A DNA stretch of 64,000 nucleotides from contig CALFEQ010000007.1 in assembly GCA_937949945.1 (NCBI GenBank), positions 23,597 to 87,596 of the forward strand. Direction: 5' to 3'. Positions 16,797 to 25,208 of the stretch are shown here, piece by piece. The position numbers and the translations under genes are program-made. The notes under the pieces are model-generated. The model saw only the letters and a program-made list of their open reading frames with translations, did not search any database and was not told the origin of the DNA. Every line of letters begins with the position of its first letter. Within the stretch, counting starts at the first letter, position 1. This DNA comes from an uncultured Myxococcales bacterium. GTDB taxonomy: Bacteria > Myxococcota_A > Polyangia > Polyangiales > Polyangiaceae.

Positions 16797-17870
16797 TCAG
16801 AAGCGCAAGACCGCGCGCGCGGTCCCGCCTCCGAGAAGCAGCGTCCCGCGGCCGCCGAGCGCCGTCGAGAGATCGCCGGCGATCTCGGCCTGGAAGTTCT
16901 CGGTGATCCCGATCGCGAGGAACGCCGATCCGTGCGCGAGGAAGCGCGTCGTCTTCGCGGCGCCGAGCGCGGCGTGCGCGCCGAGGAGCAGCTCGGGACC
17001 GAGGAAGAGCCGGACGCCCCGGAACGGGGCGAGCGCGTAGCGCGCCCCGGCGGAGAGCTCGAGCGCGCGCGGGCCGATCACCTGCGAGGTGACGTTCGCC
17101 CGGATCTCGAGGCCGGGCACGGTGTCGGGCAGGGCGTAGCCGAAGACGACGCCGATCGGCATCGCCCACGACGGCCCGCGCGCCTGCTCGGGACGCGCCA
17201 TCGCGTTCGTCACGCCGATCGAAGCGCCCAGGGCGATCGGATGCCCTGCGCCGTAGACGAGCCGAGGGGCCGGCGGTCCTTGGGGCTCCTCTTGCTGCGG
17301 GGGCGGCTCCTGCGGAGCCGGCTTCGGACGCGCCTTCGGTCGGCGACGCTCGGCGTGCAGCCACGGGATCTCCGCGTTCGCGATCCCCTCCGGGCGAACG
17401 AGGAGCGCGATCATCTCGGCGATGTCGTTCGTCCCTTCGTCCGGGAACACCTCGCGCGAGAGCGACTCGACGCGACCCGTGGCGATCTGCGCCGCCTCGA
17501 GCTCGAGCCGGTACGTGGTGTAGCCCTCTTCGTCGCGCTCCGGCACGGGAGGGTGATCGATCCGCTCGACGCGCCCGGTGAGCGTCCAGTCCGCACCGAC
17601 CGCACGCCCCGCGGCGACGTGCTCTTGGCTCGTGTCGGCCGTGCCGTCCTTCACGGCGGCCTCGGCGGACACCATCTCGTCGTCCGTCGCGTAGGTGTGC
17701 CCCGTCTTCGTGACCGCCTCGCGCGTCCACCGCCGGATCTCCTCGAGCTCCGGCCGAGGAACGTTCGTCGGCGAAGTGAACGGCAGGACCGCGATCTTGT
17801 CGGCCCAGGAGGGCAGCGCGATCGAGAGCACGATCGCCGCCGCCGCGGACGAAACGAGTAGGCGCCCCAT
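16797..17870 (-). CDS. Secreted TolB-N-like protein with predicted outer-membrane part
   Basis: The start ATG 17870 gives a clear signal peptide, 'SAAAAIVLSIALPSWA', and 357 residues. The N-terminal half starts 'DKIAVLPFTSPTNVPRPELE' and contains 'AVGADWTLTGRVERI', a pattern common to periplasmic TolB-N/CsgG-like sensors. A Pro/Gln-rich linker (about residues 185-205) follows. The C-terminal half has alternating hydrophobic strands and ends in Phe ('TARAVLRF'), as in small outer-membrane barrels. Function is unknown. It sits between lgt (37 nt upstream) and tsaE (6 nt downstream), probably in one operon. Confidence 0.7.
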   Translation of the reverse strand: MGRLLVSSAAAAIVLSIALPSWADKIAVLPFTSPTNVPRPELEEIRRWTREAVTKTGHTYATDDEMVSAEAAVKDGTADTSQEHVAAGRAVGADWTLTGRVERIDHPPVPERDEEGYTTYRLELEAAQIATGRVESLSREVFPDEGTNDIAEMIALLVRPEGIANAEIPWLHAERRRPKARPKPAPQEPPPQQEEPQGPPAPRLVYGAGHPIALGASIGVTNAMARPEQARGPSWAMPIGVVFGYALPDTVPGLEIRANVTSQVIGPRALELSAGARYALAPFRGVRLFLGPELLLGAHAALGAAKTTRFLAHGSAFLAIGITENFQAEIAGDLSTALGGRGTLLLGGGTARAVLRF

Positions 17871-17907
17871 GCGAGCGGGAGAGCATAGCGCTGCCCGCGC
17901 TCGCGCG

Positions 17908-19536
17908 TCAGGCGCTCTCGGCCGGCTCGTCGGCCTTCTCGCTCTTCTTTTCGTCCTTCTTCGACTCGTCCTTCCCCTCGCCGTCGTCGGACTCGGAGTC
18001 GCTCTCGTCGCCGGCGGCGTCCTTCGCCTCGCCGGCGTCGGAGTCCTCGCTCTCCGTGTCGCCGTCGTCCGAGGCGGACGCCTCGTCGTCCTTCTTCTTC
18101 TTGGCGACGAGGCCCTTCTTCTTCTTGCCCGCCGACTCGTCCTTCGAGCTCTCGTCGGAGTCGGCCCCGTACGCGGCGACCTCCTCCTCGTCCTCTTCCT
18201 CCTCCTCGTCCTCCTCGACGCGCTTCTTGCGGCGCGGGGCGAGATCGTCATGGGTCGGCTTGATGTCACCCAGGGACTCGATGCCCATCGCGAGCTTCGG
18301 GCTCTTGCGCGCCGCCTCCCAGAACTTCGCGTAGAAGTACGAGCAGAGGACCGCCGTGACGAGGCCGATCCACTGGCTCGTCGAGAGCTGGATGGCCTGC
18401 TGCTTCGCGAACGACGGCGGCTTCAGCATCACGAACGCGACGATCGGCGGGATGAACGCGAGCACGCGCGCGACGTTGCGGATCTTGGTGTTCGCGATGC
18501 CGAGCGAGATGCCGAAGACGAACGCGATGCTCATCACGAGCAGCGATCCGGCGATGAGCCAGTGCTCGCCCATCATCGGGCCGAACTCGCCGCGCTCCGA
18601 GTCGTCGCGCAGGATCTCGATCAAGAACCGCAGGTAGCCGTAGCCGAACGCGAACAGGAAGAAGATCTGACCGCGGAACTTCTGGTGCTTGCGCTGCCAG
18701 AGCAGGAGCACGAGCAGCACGAGCCCGACGAGCGACTCGTAGATCTGCGTCGGGTGGACCGGGTACGAGTGGCCCATCTTCATGAGCTCCTCACCCGCGG
18801 GCGAGTAGCGCCCGACGATGTCGAGGTGCCGCGCGAACGCCGGCGCGCCTTCGCTCCCCTCGATCGTGCCCTGCGGCCAGTGCGGGAACGTCCCCAGCTT
18901 CTTGAGGAAGCCGGGGGCAGTGTCCGAGAGCCGCTTGCCGAAGTCGCAGCCGAACAGGTAGCAGCCGATGCGGGTGATGAGCAGACCCGAGGCGAGGCTG
19001 GGCACCGCGACGTCGGCCCAGGGCATCAGCCGGATCTTGTGCATCCGCAGATAGATCCAGCTCCCCAGATAGCCGCCGATGAAACCGCCGTACGCGACGA
19101 GACCGCCGCGACGGAGCGCGAAGAAGTCGCTCGCCTGCTTGAACTCGTCGGGGTTCGTGATGACGTAGAGCAGACGCGAACCGAAGATCGCGGCGAGCGC
19201 CGTGATCACGTAGCAGTTCGCCATCGTCTCCTTCGGCAGCCCGTCCCTCTCCGCGAGCGTCAGCGTGAGGTACCAGCCGACCACGAGCGACAGGCCGAGC
19301 ATCACGCCGTACGAGTAGATGGGCAGATTCGGCGCGCTGTACTCGGTCGCGCGGAAGACGTACCCCGCGATACCGGCGCCGACGCCGATCACCAAGGACA
19401 CGGCGACGGTGGTGCGGTCCTTCCGCCGAAGGCCGAGGATCGCATAGAGCGCGGCGATGGCCGCTACGGCCGCGAGCGCCCACCAAAGCTTGAGAGGCAT
19501 CTTCGGGAGCGGGATGCGGAAGAGGATCGGGTGCAT
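17908..19536 (-). CDS. lgt: Prolipoprotein diacylglyceryl transferase with long charged tail
   Basis: Lgt transfers diacylglycerol from phosphatidylglycerol to the lipobox Cys of prelipoproteins in the inner membrane. Multiple membrane segments are present with family marks 'IYSYGVMLGL', 'GSRLLYVITNPDEF', 'GGLVAYGGFIGG', 'RIGCYLFGCDFG', 'HPTQIYES' and 'GYLRFLIEILR'. The usual length is 260-330 residues; this has 542. Roughly the last 130 are a low-complexity Asp/Glu/Ser/Lys tail ('EEDEEEEEDEEE' and later runs), with no obvious domain. The tail probably lies on the cytoplasmic face. The many lipoproteins in this window are its expected substrates. Confidence 0.92.
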   Translation of the reverse strand: MHPILFRIPLPKMPLKLWWALAAVAAIAALYAILGLRRKDRTTVAVSLVIGVGAGIAGYVFRATEYSAPNLPIYSYGVMLGLSLVVGWYLTLTLAERDGLPKETMANCYVITALAAIFGSRLLYVITNPDEFKQASDFFALRRGGLVAYGGFIGGYLGSWIYLRMHKIRLMPWADVAVPSLASGLLITRIGCYLFGCDFGKRLSDTAPGFLKKLGTFPHWPQGTIEGSEGAPAFARHLDIVGRYSPAGEELMKMGHSYPVHPTQIYESLVGLVLLVLLLWQRKHQKFRGQIFFLFAFGYGYLRFLIEILRDDSERGEFGPMMGEHWLIAGSLLVMSIAFVFGISLGIANTKIRNVARVLAFIPPIVAFVMLKPPSFAKQQAIQLSTSQWIGLVTAVLCSYFYAKFWEAARKSPKLAMGIESLGDIKPTHDDLAPRRKKRVEEDEEEEEDEEEVAAYGADSDESSKDESAGKKKKGLVAKKKKDDEASASDDGDTESEDSDAGEAKDAAGDESDSESDDGEGKDESKKDEKKSEKADEPAESA

Positions 19537-19844
19537 GGTCTTCTTCGTGCTCTTGGCCCGCCACGCCGTCGCGGGCGAGGCGCCGACCGGAGTGCCGGGC
19601 TTATTACCACGTATCTCCCCGATACGCGGCCTTCCCAGAATTGGGCCGGTATCGGCCTTTCGCCACGGTTCGTGATGGGCTTTCGAGCGAACGCTCGCGT
19701 CGAGTCGCCACGCGACGCGCGGCTCTCGTGCGTGCGGAGCCCGGGTCGAGGTCGGCCGTCCGAGAGCGGGGTCGTTCGCGGCGCTCCGCCGTGCGCGGCG
19801 CGGCGTTCACGGGACGCGACGACGCTGTGCTAAGAACCGGGCCC
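19537..19844. promoter_or_regulatory. Divergent intergenic region with palindromes
   Basis: This 308-nt gap separates lgt (leftward) from a lipoprotein gene (rightward). It holds a palindrome at 19608-19628 (CCACGTATC, 5-nt loop, GATACGCGG; 8 of 9 pairs). A shorter GGCCG-GTAT-CGGCC lies at 19644-19657. Both contain GTATC and could be operators. I found no convincing -35/-10 pair and no small gene. Confidence 0.35.
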
Positions 19845-20810
19845 GTGAGCCCGGCTGGTTTCCTCCGTGTCTGGTCGACCCTTCACGCCGGCGCACGGCC
19901 GCGCGCTGCGGCCGGCGTCCTCGCGTCCGTGACGCTCGCGGTCGCGTGCGTGCCCACCGGAAGCGCTCCGTCGCAAGACGCCGGCACGTCCGCCACGGCC
20001 ACGCCGACGCCGACGTTCACGCCGTCGGTCAACGTGATGACCGAGCCGTTCGTGGACACGTTCGACCGGCCCGACGCCGGCGAGGCGCTGGCGCTGCCGG
20101 GCGACGCGTCGGCGACGTCCCTCTCGATCGACGCCGCGGTCGCGAAGGCGGCGGCCGACGGACGCGCTCGAGCGGTCAACGAGGCCGGAGCCGACGTCTT
20201 CTTCGGCACGGACGCAGCGGACGCCGGCTCGCTCCAGCCGAGCTCCCGCCGCGTGAGCAACCTCGGACCGGACTGGTCGCCCGCACGTACGAACGCCTGG
20301 CGCATCGAAAATGGCCGGCTCTGCGCCGAGAACGCGCACAACCGAGGGATATGGCTGAACCGGACGCTGCCGGTGAACGCACGGATCGAGTTCGATGCGT
20401 ACGCCCTCACCGACGACGGCGACATCAAGGCCGAGGTCTGGGGCGACGGACGCTCCTACGCCACGAGCATCTCGTACACGACGGCCACGAGCTACATCGT
20501 GATCCTCGGCGGCTGGCGCAACACGATCCACGCGCTCGCTCGCCTCAACGAGCACGGAGCCGACCGCAAGGAGATCCGCGTCGACAAGACCGCCGACGAC
20601 CCGCGCAGGCAGCCGGTGGCCAAGGAGCAACTCTACCAGTTCAAGATCGAGCGAACGGACGGCAAGACGATCCGCGTCTCCGTCAACGGCATCGACTACT
20701 TCGCCTGGGCCGACCCCGCGCCGCTCGCCGGTCAGGGCCACGACCACTTCGGGTTCAACGACTGGGAGGCCAAGGTGTGCTTCGACAACGTCAAAGTCAC
20801 GCCGCTCTGA
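19845..20810 (+). CDS. Lipoprotein with concanavalin/LamG-like domain
   Basis: GTG 19845 begins a signal sequence with lipobox 'LAVACVPTG', giving 321 residues. A Thr/Ala/Pro-rich linker is followed by a region beginning 'FVDTFDRPDAGE' and, after a long insertion, 'LGPDWSPARTNAWRIENGRL'. The end reads 'YQFKIERTDGKTIRVSVNGI' and 'GFNDWEAKVCFDNVKV'. This is the layout of laminin-G/DUF1080-type jelly-roll domains that bind or cleave polysaccharides. No catalytic residues can be assigned. An in-frame open stretch runs upstream to 19641 but has no signal sequence or ribosome site. Confidence 0.65.
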   Translation: MSPAGFLRVWSTLHAGARPRAAAGVLASVTLAVACVPTGSAPSQDAGTSATATPTPTFTPSVNVMTEPFVDTFDRPDAGEALALPGDASATSLSIDAAVAKAAADGRARAVNEAGADVFFGTDAADAGSLQPSSRRVSNLGPDWSPARTNAWRIENGRLCAENAHNRGIWLNRTLPVNARIEFDAYALTDDGDIKAEVWGDGRSYATSISYTTATSYIVILGGWRNTIHALARLNEHGADRKEIRVDKTADDPRRQPVAKEQLYQFKIERTDGKTIRVSVNGIDYFAWADPAPLAGQGHDHFGFNDWEAKVCFDNVKVTPL

Positions 20811-20910
20811 TGCCTCGATCTCGCTCGATCACGAGATCCGAAGACAGGGCACACGAACGCGTGACTTTACTCCACGGCTTCGGGGGTCAAAACTAGAGTC
20901 GGTCGCCTGC

Positions 20911-20930
20911 CGGCGGAGCGTCCTCCGCCG
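20911..20930 (+). promoter_or_regulatory. Hairpin in leader of the repeat-protein gene
   Basis: CGGCGGAG (20911-20918) and CTCCGCCG (20923-20930) form a perfect 8-bp stem with a 4-nt loop, ending 23 nt before the GTG start at 20954. It could be a leader structure or the terminator of the preceding lipoprotein gene. A weak promoter candidate, TTTACT (20866) with a 17-nt gap to AAAACT, lies just before it. Confidence 0.4.
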
Positions 20931-20953
20931 CAAGAGCCACCGTTGGGCGCTCC

Positions 20954-22459
20954 GTGGAACAGCAGAAGAAGGACCCGCAGAAAGAGCTCGACATGGCTCT
21001 CACGGAGCTCGAGGAGCGGGTCGATCGACTGCGCGCGCTCTACGAGCAGTACTTCATGGGCTTCGAGAAGACGGAGCCCACGACGCAGCGGAAGGACGTC
21101 GACCGCCGCTTCGCCGTCCTCCGCAAGACGCAGATCCGCAACACGGCGCAGCGCTACCGCTTCAGCGTCATCTCGCAGAAGTTCCAGACGTACTCGATGT
21201 ACTGGTCGCGTATCTGCCGCCAGATCGAGGAGGGCACGTACAAGCGGCACGTCGCGAAGGCGGCTCGGCGCTTCGGCGAGACGGGCGCGAACAAGAAGGA
21301 GCTCGATTTCTCGATCGACATCGACCTCAGCGAGTTCGAGAACCTCGAGGGCGACGATCTCGAGACCGCCCTCGCCGAGGCGAACGCCGCGGCCGAGGCC
21401 TACGCGGGCGGCGCCTCCGACACGGATCGGCCCGCGGCGCGTCCTCCGAGCCAGGCGGCGGCGTCTGCTCGACCGCAGGCGTTCGCAGGAACGTCCGACA
21501 CCGCTTACGCCACCGCGGGCTCCGCGACGCCCGCGCGGCGCGACACGCCCATCGCCGCACCGAGCTCGGACACACCGCCGGTGCAGCGCGCCCCCGCCAT
21601 CCGAGCGGCACGTCCCGCTCCGCTGCCGGCCGGGTCGAAGCCACGCATCGTCGTCCGCCGCCGCGAGCCCGGCGCTCCCGATGCGCCGCCGCCCTCGAGG
21701 CCGGGAGGCGGTCTCCCCACGGCCGAGTCCTCGCGCCGCCTTCCCGCAGCACCTCCGGTCGCCGAGTCCTCGCGCCGACTGCCCGCAGCGCCTCCGGCCG
21801 CCGAGTCCTCACGCCGCCTTCCCGCAGCACCTCCGGCTGCCGAATCCGCTCGCCGCATGCCCGCAGCACCTCCGGCCGCCGAATCCGCTCGCCGCATGCC
21901 CGCGGTGCCTCCGGCCGCCGAATCCGCTCGCCGCATCCCGGTGGCGGCTCCGGCCGTCGAGTCCTCGCGCCGCATCCCGGCGGCGCCGGTCGCTCCTGGG
22001 GCCGAGTCCTCGCGTCGCCTCCCGGCAGCTCGGCCGTCCACGCCCTCCGCCCCCGAGTCCGCGCGGCGCCTCCCCGTCCCGCCGGCGGCCGCCGGCTCCG
22101 TTCGTCGCATCCCGGCGGCTCCGCCCTCCGCGCCCGACTCCGGCCGTCGCCCGGGCATCGTCGCCGCACCCGGGGCGTCGCCGGGCGCGCCGAAGCCCGG
22201 CACCGCTCCCGCGGCTCCGCCGGCGCAACCAGGCGCACCGCCGGCGCAGGCTCGCTCCGCGACGGGGCCGGTCGGCCCCGCTTCGTCGGGCCGGATCCCC
22301 GCCGGCGCGCCGGCGCACGCCGACAGGCCGCCGCCCGCCCGGCCCTCGGTCGGCACCGGGCCCGCGGCGCGCCCGGGCCCACCGCCTTCTGGCTCGGACC
22401 AGCCGCGACCGAGGCCGGCGCCGCCGCCGTTGCCGAGTCAGCTCAAGAAGAACGGCTGA
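20954..22459 (+). CDS. Coiled-coil protein with tandem Ser-Arg-Arg/Pro-Ala repeats
   Basis: GTG 20954 starts a 501-residue protein. Residues 1-130 or so are a charged helical region ('ELDMALTELEERVDRLRALY', then 'YRFSVISQKFQTYSMYWSRI') that looks like a coiled coil; it is probably the conserved part. The rest is Pro/Ala-rich and disordered. It includes about eleven tandem units of the form E-S-(S/A)-R-R-(L/M/I)-P-A-A-P-P, mostly 13 residues each. I do not recognise a named family. The basic Arg-Arg repeats could bind acidic partners or nucleic acid; this is inference. Its nearest downstream neighbour is convergent. Confidence 0.75.
   Translation: MEQQKKDPQKELDMALTELEERVDRLRALYEQYFMGFEKTEPTTQRKDVDRRFAVLRKTQIRNTAQRYRFSVISQKFQTYSMYWSRICRQIEEGTYKRHVAKAARRFGETGANKKELDFSIDIDLSEFENLEGDDLETALAEANAAAEAYAGGASDTDRPAARPPSQAAASARPQAFAGTSDTAYATAGSATPARRDTPIAAPSSDTPPVQRAPAIRAARPAPLPAGSKPRIVVRRREPGAPDAPPPSRPGGGLPTAESSRRLPAAPPVAESSRRLPAAPPAAESSRRLPAAPPAAESARRMPAAPPAAESARRMPAVPPAAESARRIPVAAPAVESSRRIPAAPVAPGAESSRRLPAARPSTPSAPESARRLPVPPAAAGSVRRIPAAPPSAPDSGRRPGIVAAPGASPGAPKPGTAPAAPPAQPGAPPAQARSATGPVGPASSGRIPAGAPAHADRPPPARPSVGTGPAARPGPPPSGSDQPRPRPAPPPLPSQLKKNG
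21722..22150 (+). repeat. 39-nt tandem coding repeats
   Basis: The first six or so copies are near-identical 39-nt units encoding A-E-S-(S/A)-R-R and a Pro/Ala run. Later copies are diverged and of varying length. The period is a multiple of three, so expansion keeps frame. Confidence 0.8.
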
Positions 22460-22527
22460 CCGAGCTCCGACCGCGGCCAGCGCGGGAGCGACCGCGCCCA
22501 GCACGGGACGGCTCGTGATCGCCGGAA

Positions 22528-22553
22528 GACGCGGCCGTGGCGTCGGCCGCGTC
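22528..22553 (+). terminator. Hairpin terminator candidate between convergent genes
   Basis: A perfect 10-bp inverted repeat (GACGCGGCCG / CGGCCGCGTC) has a 6-nt loop and lies 69 nt after the stop of the repeat-protein gene. A second 7-bp hairpin (CCGAGCC / GGCTCGG) lies at 22586-22606. There is no T-run, as is common in high-GC genomes. The pair separates two convergent genes. Confidence 0.5.
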
Positions 22554-22619
22554 GCATCGGCTCGTCTTCTGTGATCCGGCCTGGGCCGAGCCGTCGGGAG
22601 GCTCGGTCAGCTCGGCCGG

Positions 22620-22904
22620 TCAGTGGGTCGGGGTGAAGGAGGTGCGGGGTTGCCGCGAGGACGGGGGAAGCGCGTCGTCGGTGTCGTCGCAGAACAGGAT
22701 CGCGCAGTGCTTGTTGTCGCTCTGGCGGATCCGGGTGCAGAGCTCGACCAGGTCTTCGTCGGCGTCGACGATGGTCCCTTCGATGGGCTGCGCCGTCCGA
22801 GCGTCGTACCTGCAGTTGTCGAGAGCCACCCACCGGCCTCGAAACTCGTCGCTCCGGCGGATCTGCGGCCAACTCATGCGACTGCCCATGTGTCCTTGAA
22901 CCAT
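22620..22904 (-). CDS. Small protein, DUF5678-like
   Basis: A 94-residue open frame whose centre, 'DEFRGRWVALDNCRYDARTA' followed by 'IVDADEDLVELCTRIRQS', resembles small proteins of the DUF5678 type ('F.GKWVAL' then an acidic helix); function unknown. Three ATGs are possible (22904, 22889, 22877). The one at 22889 has 'aagga' just upstream, while 22904 follows a GCA-rich run. The C-terminal 20 residues are Ser/Pro/Thr-rich and probably disordered. The leader carries two tandem hairpins and a promoter candidate, which supports a real gene. Confidence 0.6.
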   Translation of the reverse strand: MVQGHMGSRMSWPQIRRSDEFRGRWVALDNCRYDARTAQPIEGTIVDADEDLVELCTRIRQSDNKHCAILFCDDTDDALPPSSRQPRTSFTPTH

Positions 22905-22927
22905 CCTGCTGCTGCTTCTTGCTGCTG

Positions 22928-22957
22928 CCTTCGTTTCGAAGGTGCCTTTCCGGCACC
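22928..22957 (-). promoter_or_regulatory. Two tandem hairpins in 5' leader of small gene
   Basis: Read on the minus strand, GGTGCC-GGAAA-GGCACC (22957-22941) is followed directly by CCTTCG-AAA-CGAAGG (22942-22928). The two perfect 6-bp stems share two bases. They end 23 nt before the furthest-upstream start (22904). They could be an RNA element for stability or translational control. Confidence 0.45.
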
Positions 22958-23042
22958 CGAGACCCGGCTCGTCGCCGACGTCTCCGAAGCGTCACAGCAC
23001 AGAACCCTGCACTGCAGCGCCCCGTCGTGGAGGTCCTACATC

Positions 23043-23070
23043 GGTACAATGCCCGTCCTGGGCCGGTCAA
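23043..23070 (-). promoter_or_regulatory. Promoter candidate for the small gene at 22.6-22.9 kb
   Basis: On the minus strand TTGACC (23070-23065) is separated by 16 nt from TGTACC (23048-23043). The -35 is good and the -10 weak. It would give a leader of about 130 nt that includes the tandem hairpins. Confidence 0.35.
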
Positions 23071-23191
23071 GCGAGCGACTGTCGTTCTCCAGCCACACCT
23101 GAACGTAAACCCAGTTTTTTCGCGGCCAAGGCGTTGAAATCCGGATCGGGCCGCCTCCACGCGACCGCGGCACGGAATCGCAGCCCCTCGG

Positions 23192-24565
23192 TCAGAGCCG
23201 AGCTTTCCGAGCTCCCGACATCCACGCGCCGATCCGCAGGGCCATCTCGAGCGCCTGGCGGTAGTTGAGGCGTGGGTCGCAGACGGACAGGTAGTTCTTG
23301 TCGAGGTCCGACTCGTCGATGCCGCCACCGATGCACTCGGTGACGTCCTCGCCGGTGAGCTCGAAATGCACGCCGCCGAACACGGTGCCGAGGCGCTCGT
23401 GGATCGCGAACGTGCGCTCGATCTCGAGCAGGATGTCGTCGAAGTTGCGGGTCTTGAGCCCGCTCGACGTCACGATGCCGTTGCCGTGCATCGGGTCGCA
23501 CACCCACAAGACGCGGAGCTGCGCGCGCTGGACCGCGTCGACGAGCGACGGGAGCACCTTCTCGACGTTCCCCGCGCCCATGCGCGTGATCGCCACGATC
23601 TTCCCGGGCTCGTTCGTCGGGTTGAGGATCCGAAAGAGGCTCACGGCCTCCTGCGGGTCGATCTTGGGTCCGAGCTTCACGCCGACGACGTTCTCGATTC
23701 CGCGGAAGAACTCGACGTGCGCCCCGTCGAGCGCGCGCGTGCGCTCGCCGATCCACGGCATGTGCGTCGTGAGCAGGTAGTAGCCGTCGCGGCGGGGGAC
23801 CTTGCGGGTCTGCGCGGACTCGTAATGGAGGTTGAGCCCTTCGTGGCTCGTATAGAAGTTCACGCGCGTGAGCTCGTCGACGGTGGTCTCGCCGATCGCT
23901 TCCATGAAGCGGAGGGCCTCCGCCAGCTTCTCGGTCGTCTGCTTGTACTCCGCACGTATGTCGTCGGGCAGGTCGGCGCGCGACATGAAGCCGAGATCCC
24001 AGTACTCGGGGTGGTGCATGTCCGCGAAGCCGCCGATCGAGAGCGAGCGGATGAAGTTGAGCGTCATCGCCGCGTGCCCGTACGCGTCGAGCATCGCGCG
24101 CGGATCGAAACGCCGTGCCTCCGGCGTGAACTCGGGCCGGTTGACGATGTCGCCGAAGTAGCTGGGGAGGACGACGCCGTCCCTCGTCTCCGTCGGGCTC
24201 GAGCGAGGCTTGGCGTACTGCCCGGCGAAACGCCCGACGCGGACCACCGGCTTCTTCGCCGCGTGGATCAGCACGAGCGACATCTGCAGGAGGATCTTCA
24301 GCTTGTTCGTGATGATCCCCGGCTGGCAGTCGGCGAGCGTCTCCGCACAGTCGCCGCCCTGGAGAAGGAAGCGCTTGCCGACCTGGGCCTCGGCGACCAG
24401 CTCCTTCAGCCGTTCGACCTCCCAGGAAGTGACGAGTGGCGGAAGCGTCTTCAGCTTCGCGACGACAGCCTCGACCGCCGAGGGGTCCTCGTAGGCCACG
24501 TCTTGGGCGCGAGGCTTGTCCTTCCAGGATTCGACGTGCCAGGACACGGTGGCGGAGCCTACCAC
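23192..24565 (-). CDS. Class II 3-deoxy-7-phosphoheptulonate (DAHP) synthase
   Basis: This 457-residue protein catalyses the first step of the shikimate pathway, joining phosphoenolpyruvate and erythrose 4-phosphate. It is clearly the class II (plant/Mycobacterium AroG) type. It begins 'SWHVESWKDKPRAQDVAYED', has the metal-Cys segment 'LLQGGDCAETLADCQPG' and 'VVRVGRFAGQYAKPRSSPTE', and ends with 'GGVHFELTGEDVTECIGGG'. The start is GTG 24565; GTG 24547 is also possible. It seems to be a single-gene unit, with no other aromatic pathway gene nearby. Confidence 0.95.
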   Translation of the reverse strand: MVGSATVSWHVESWKDKPRAQDVAYEDPSAVEAVVAKLKTLPPLVTSWEVERLKELVAEAQVGKRFLLQGGDCAETLADCQPGIITNKLKILLQMSLVLIHAAKKPVVRVGRFAGQYAKPRSSPTETRDGVVLPSYFGDIVNRPEFTPEARRFDPRAMLDAYGHAAMTLNFIRSLSIGGFADMHHPEYWDLGFMSRADLPDDIRAEYKQTTEKLAEALRFMEAIGETTVDELTRVNFYTSHEGLNLHYESAQTRKVPRRDGYYLLTTHMPWIGERTRALDGAHVEFFRGIENVVGVKLGPKIDPQEAVSLFRILNPTNEPGKIVAITRMGAGNVEKVLPSLVDAVQRAQLRVLWVCDPMHGNGIVTSSGLKTRNFDDILLEIERTFAIHERLGTVFGGVHFELTGEDVTECIGGGIDESDLDKNYLSVCDPRLNYRQALEMALRIGAWMSGARKARL

Positions 24566-24653
24566 GCGCCCCGGAACAGGCGACCCGAGCCGAGCGCGGC
24601 CGTACGCCGCCGAGAACTTGGCCCTCCATGCGCGAACGTGCCTACGGTCTCGT

Positions 24654-25208
24654 ATGCGCGCGCTGCTCGCTCTGCCGTTCTCGATCGCCGTCCTGGGCTG
24701 CCTCGGCCATCAATCGCCCGCCGCACGAGCGCAGGAGGCGGCGACCGAGCTCAACGTCAACACGCGCTTCGGCAGGATGGAGCTCGCCGCGGAGAAGGTC
24801 GCGCCGAGCGCCCGCGACGCCTTCCTCCAGCGCAGGAAAGCGTGGGGTGCGACGGTGCGCGTCGCGGACTACGAGCTCGCCGGCTTCCGCATGAAGGGAA
24901 AGGCGGACGCGGAGATGTTCGTCAAAGTCGCCTGGTACCGCATCGACGAAGGCGACCTCCGCGTGACCGTCCTCCGCCAGGATTGGCACGACTTCAAAGG
25001 CGACTGGCGTCTCGTGGACGAGACGCGCGCGGACGGCGACGTCGGCCTCCTCGGAGAGCCCGCGCCTCCCGCGGAGCCGCCGGCGAGGCCGCGGCCCACG
25101 CACTTCCCGACGATCCGCATCGGCGTCCACGAGCCGCCGCCGAGCGCGCCGGCGACGATCCCGCCGGCGGAGCCCCCCGCCGAGGACGAGGACGCAAACC
25201 ACCCCTGA
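24654..25208 (+). CDS. Small lipoprotein of unknown function
   Basis: ATG 24654 starts a typical lipoprotein signal, 'MRALLALPFSIAVLGCLG', and a protein of 184 residues. The mature part starts with a helix-strand region ('ELNVNTRFGRMELAAEKV' and 'RIDEGDLRVTVLRQDWHDFK') and ends in a Pro/Glu-rich disordered stretch. I do not recognise a family. It is divergent from the DAHP synthase and its stop codon lies in a strong terminator hairpin. Confidence 0.7.
   Translation: MRALLALPFSIAVLGCLGHQSPAARAQEAATELNVNTRFGRMELAAEKVAPSARDAFLQRRKAWGATVRVADYELAGFRMKGKADAEMFVKVAWYRIDEGDLRVTVLRQDWHDFKGDWRLVDETRADGDVGLLGEPAPPAEPPARPRPTHFPTIRIGVHEPPPSAPATIPPAEPPAEDEDANHP

Noticed and set aside
19641..19844. Upstream in-frame extension of the LamG-like lipoprotein
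   Set aside because: The added segment is Arg-rich and would bury the lipoprotein signal; the GTG at 19845 gives a proper signal peptide.
21722..22150. Tandem repeats suggesting a CRISPR-like array
   Set aside because: Units are contiguous without unique spacers, keep reading frame and encode a regular peptide.
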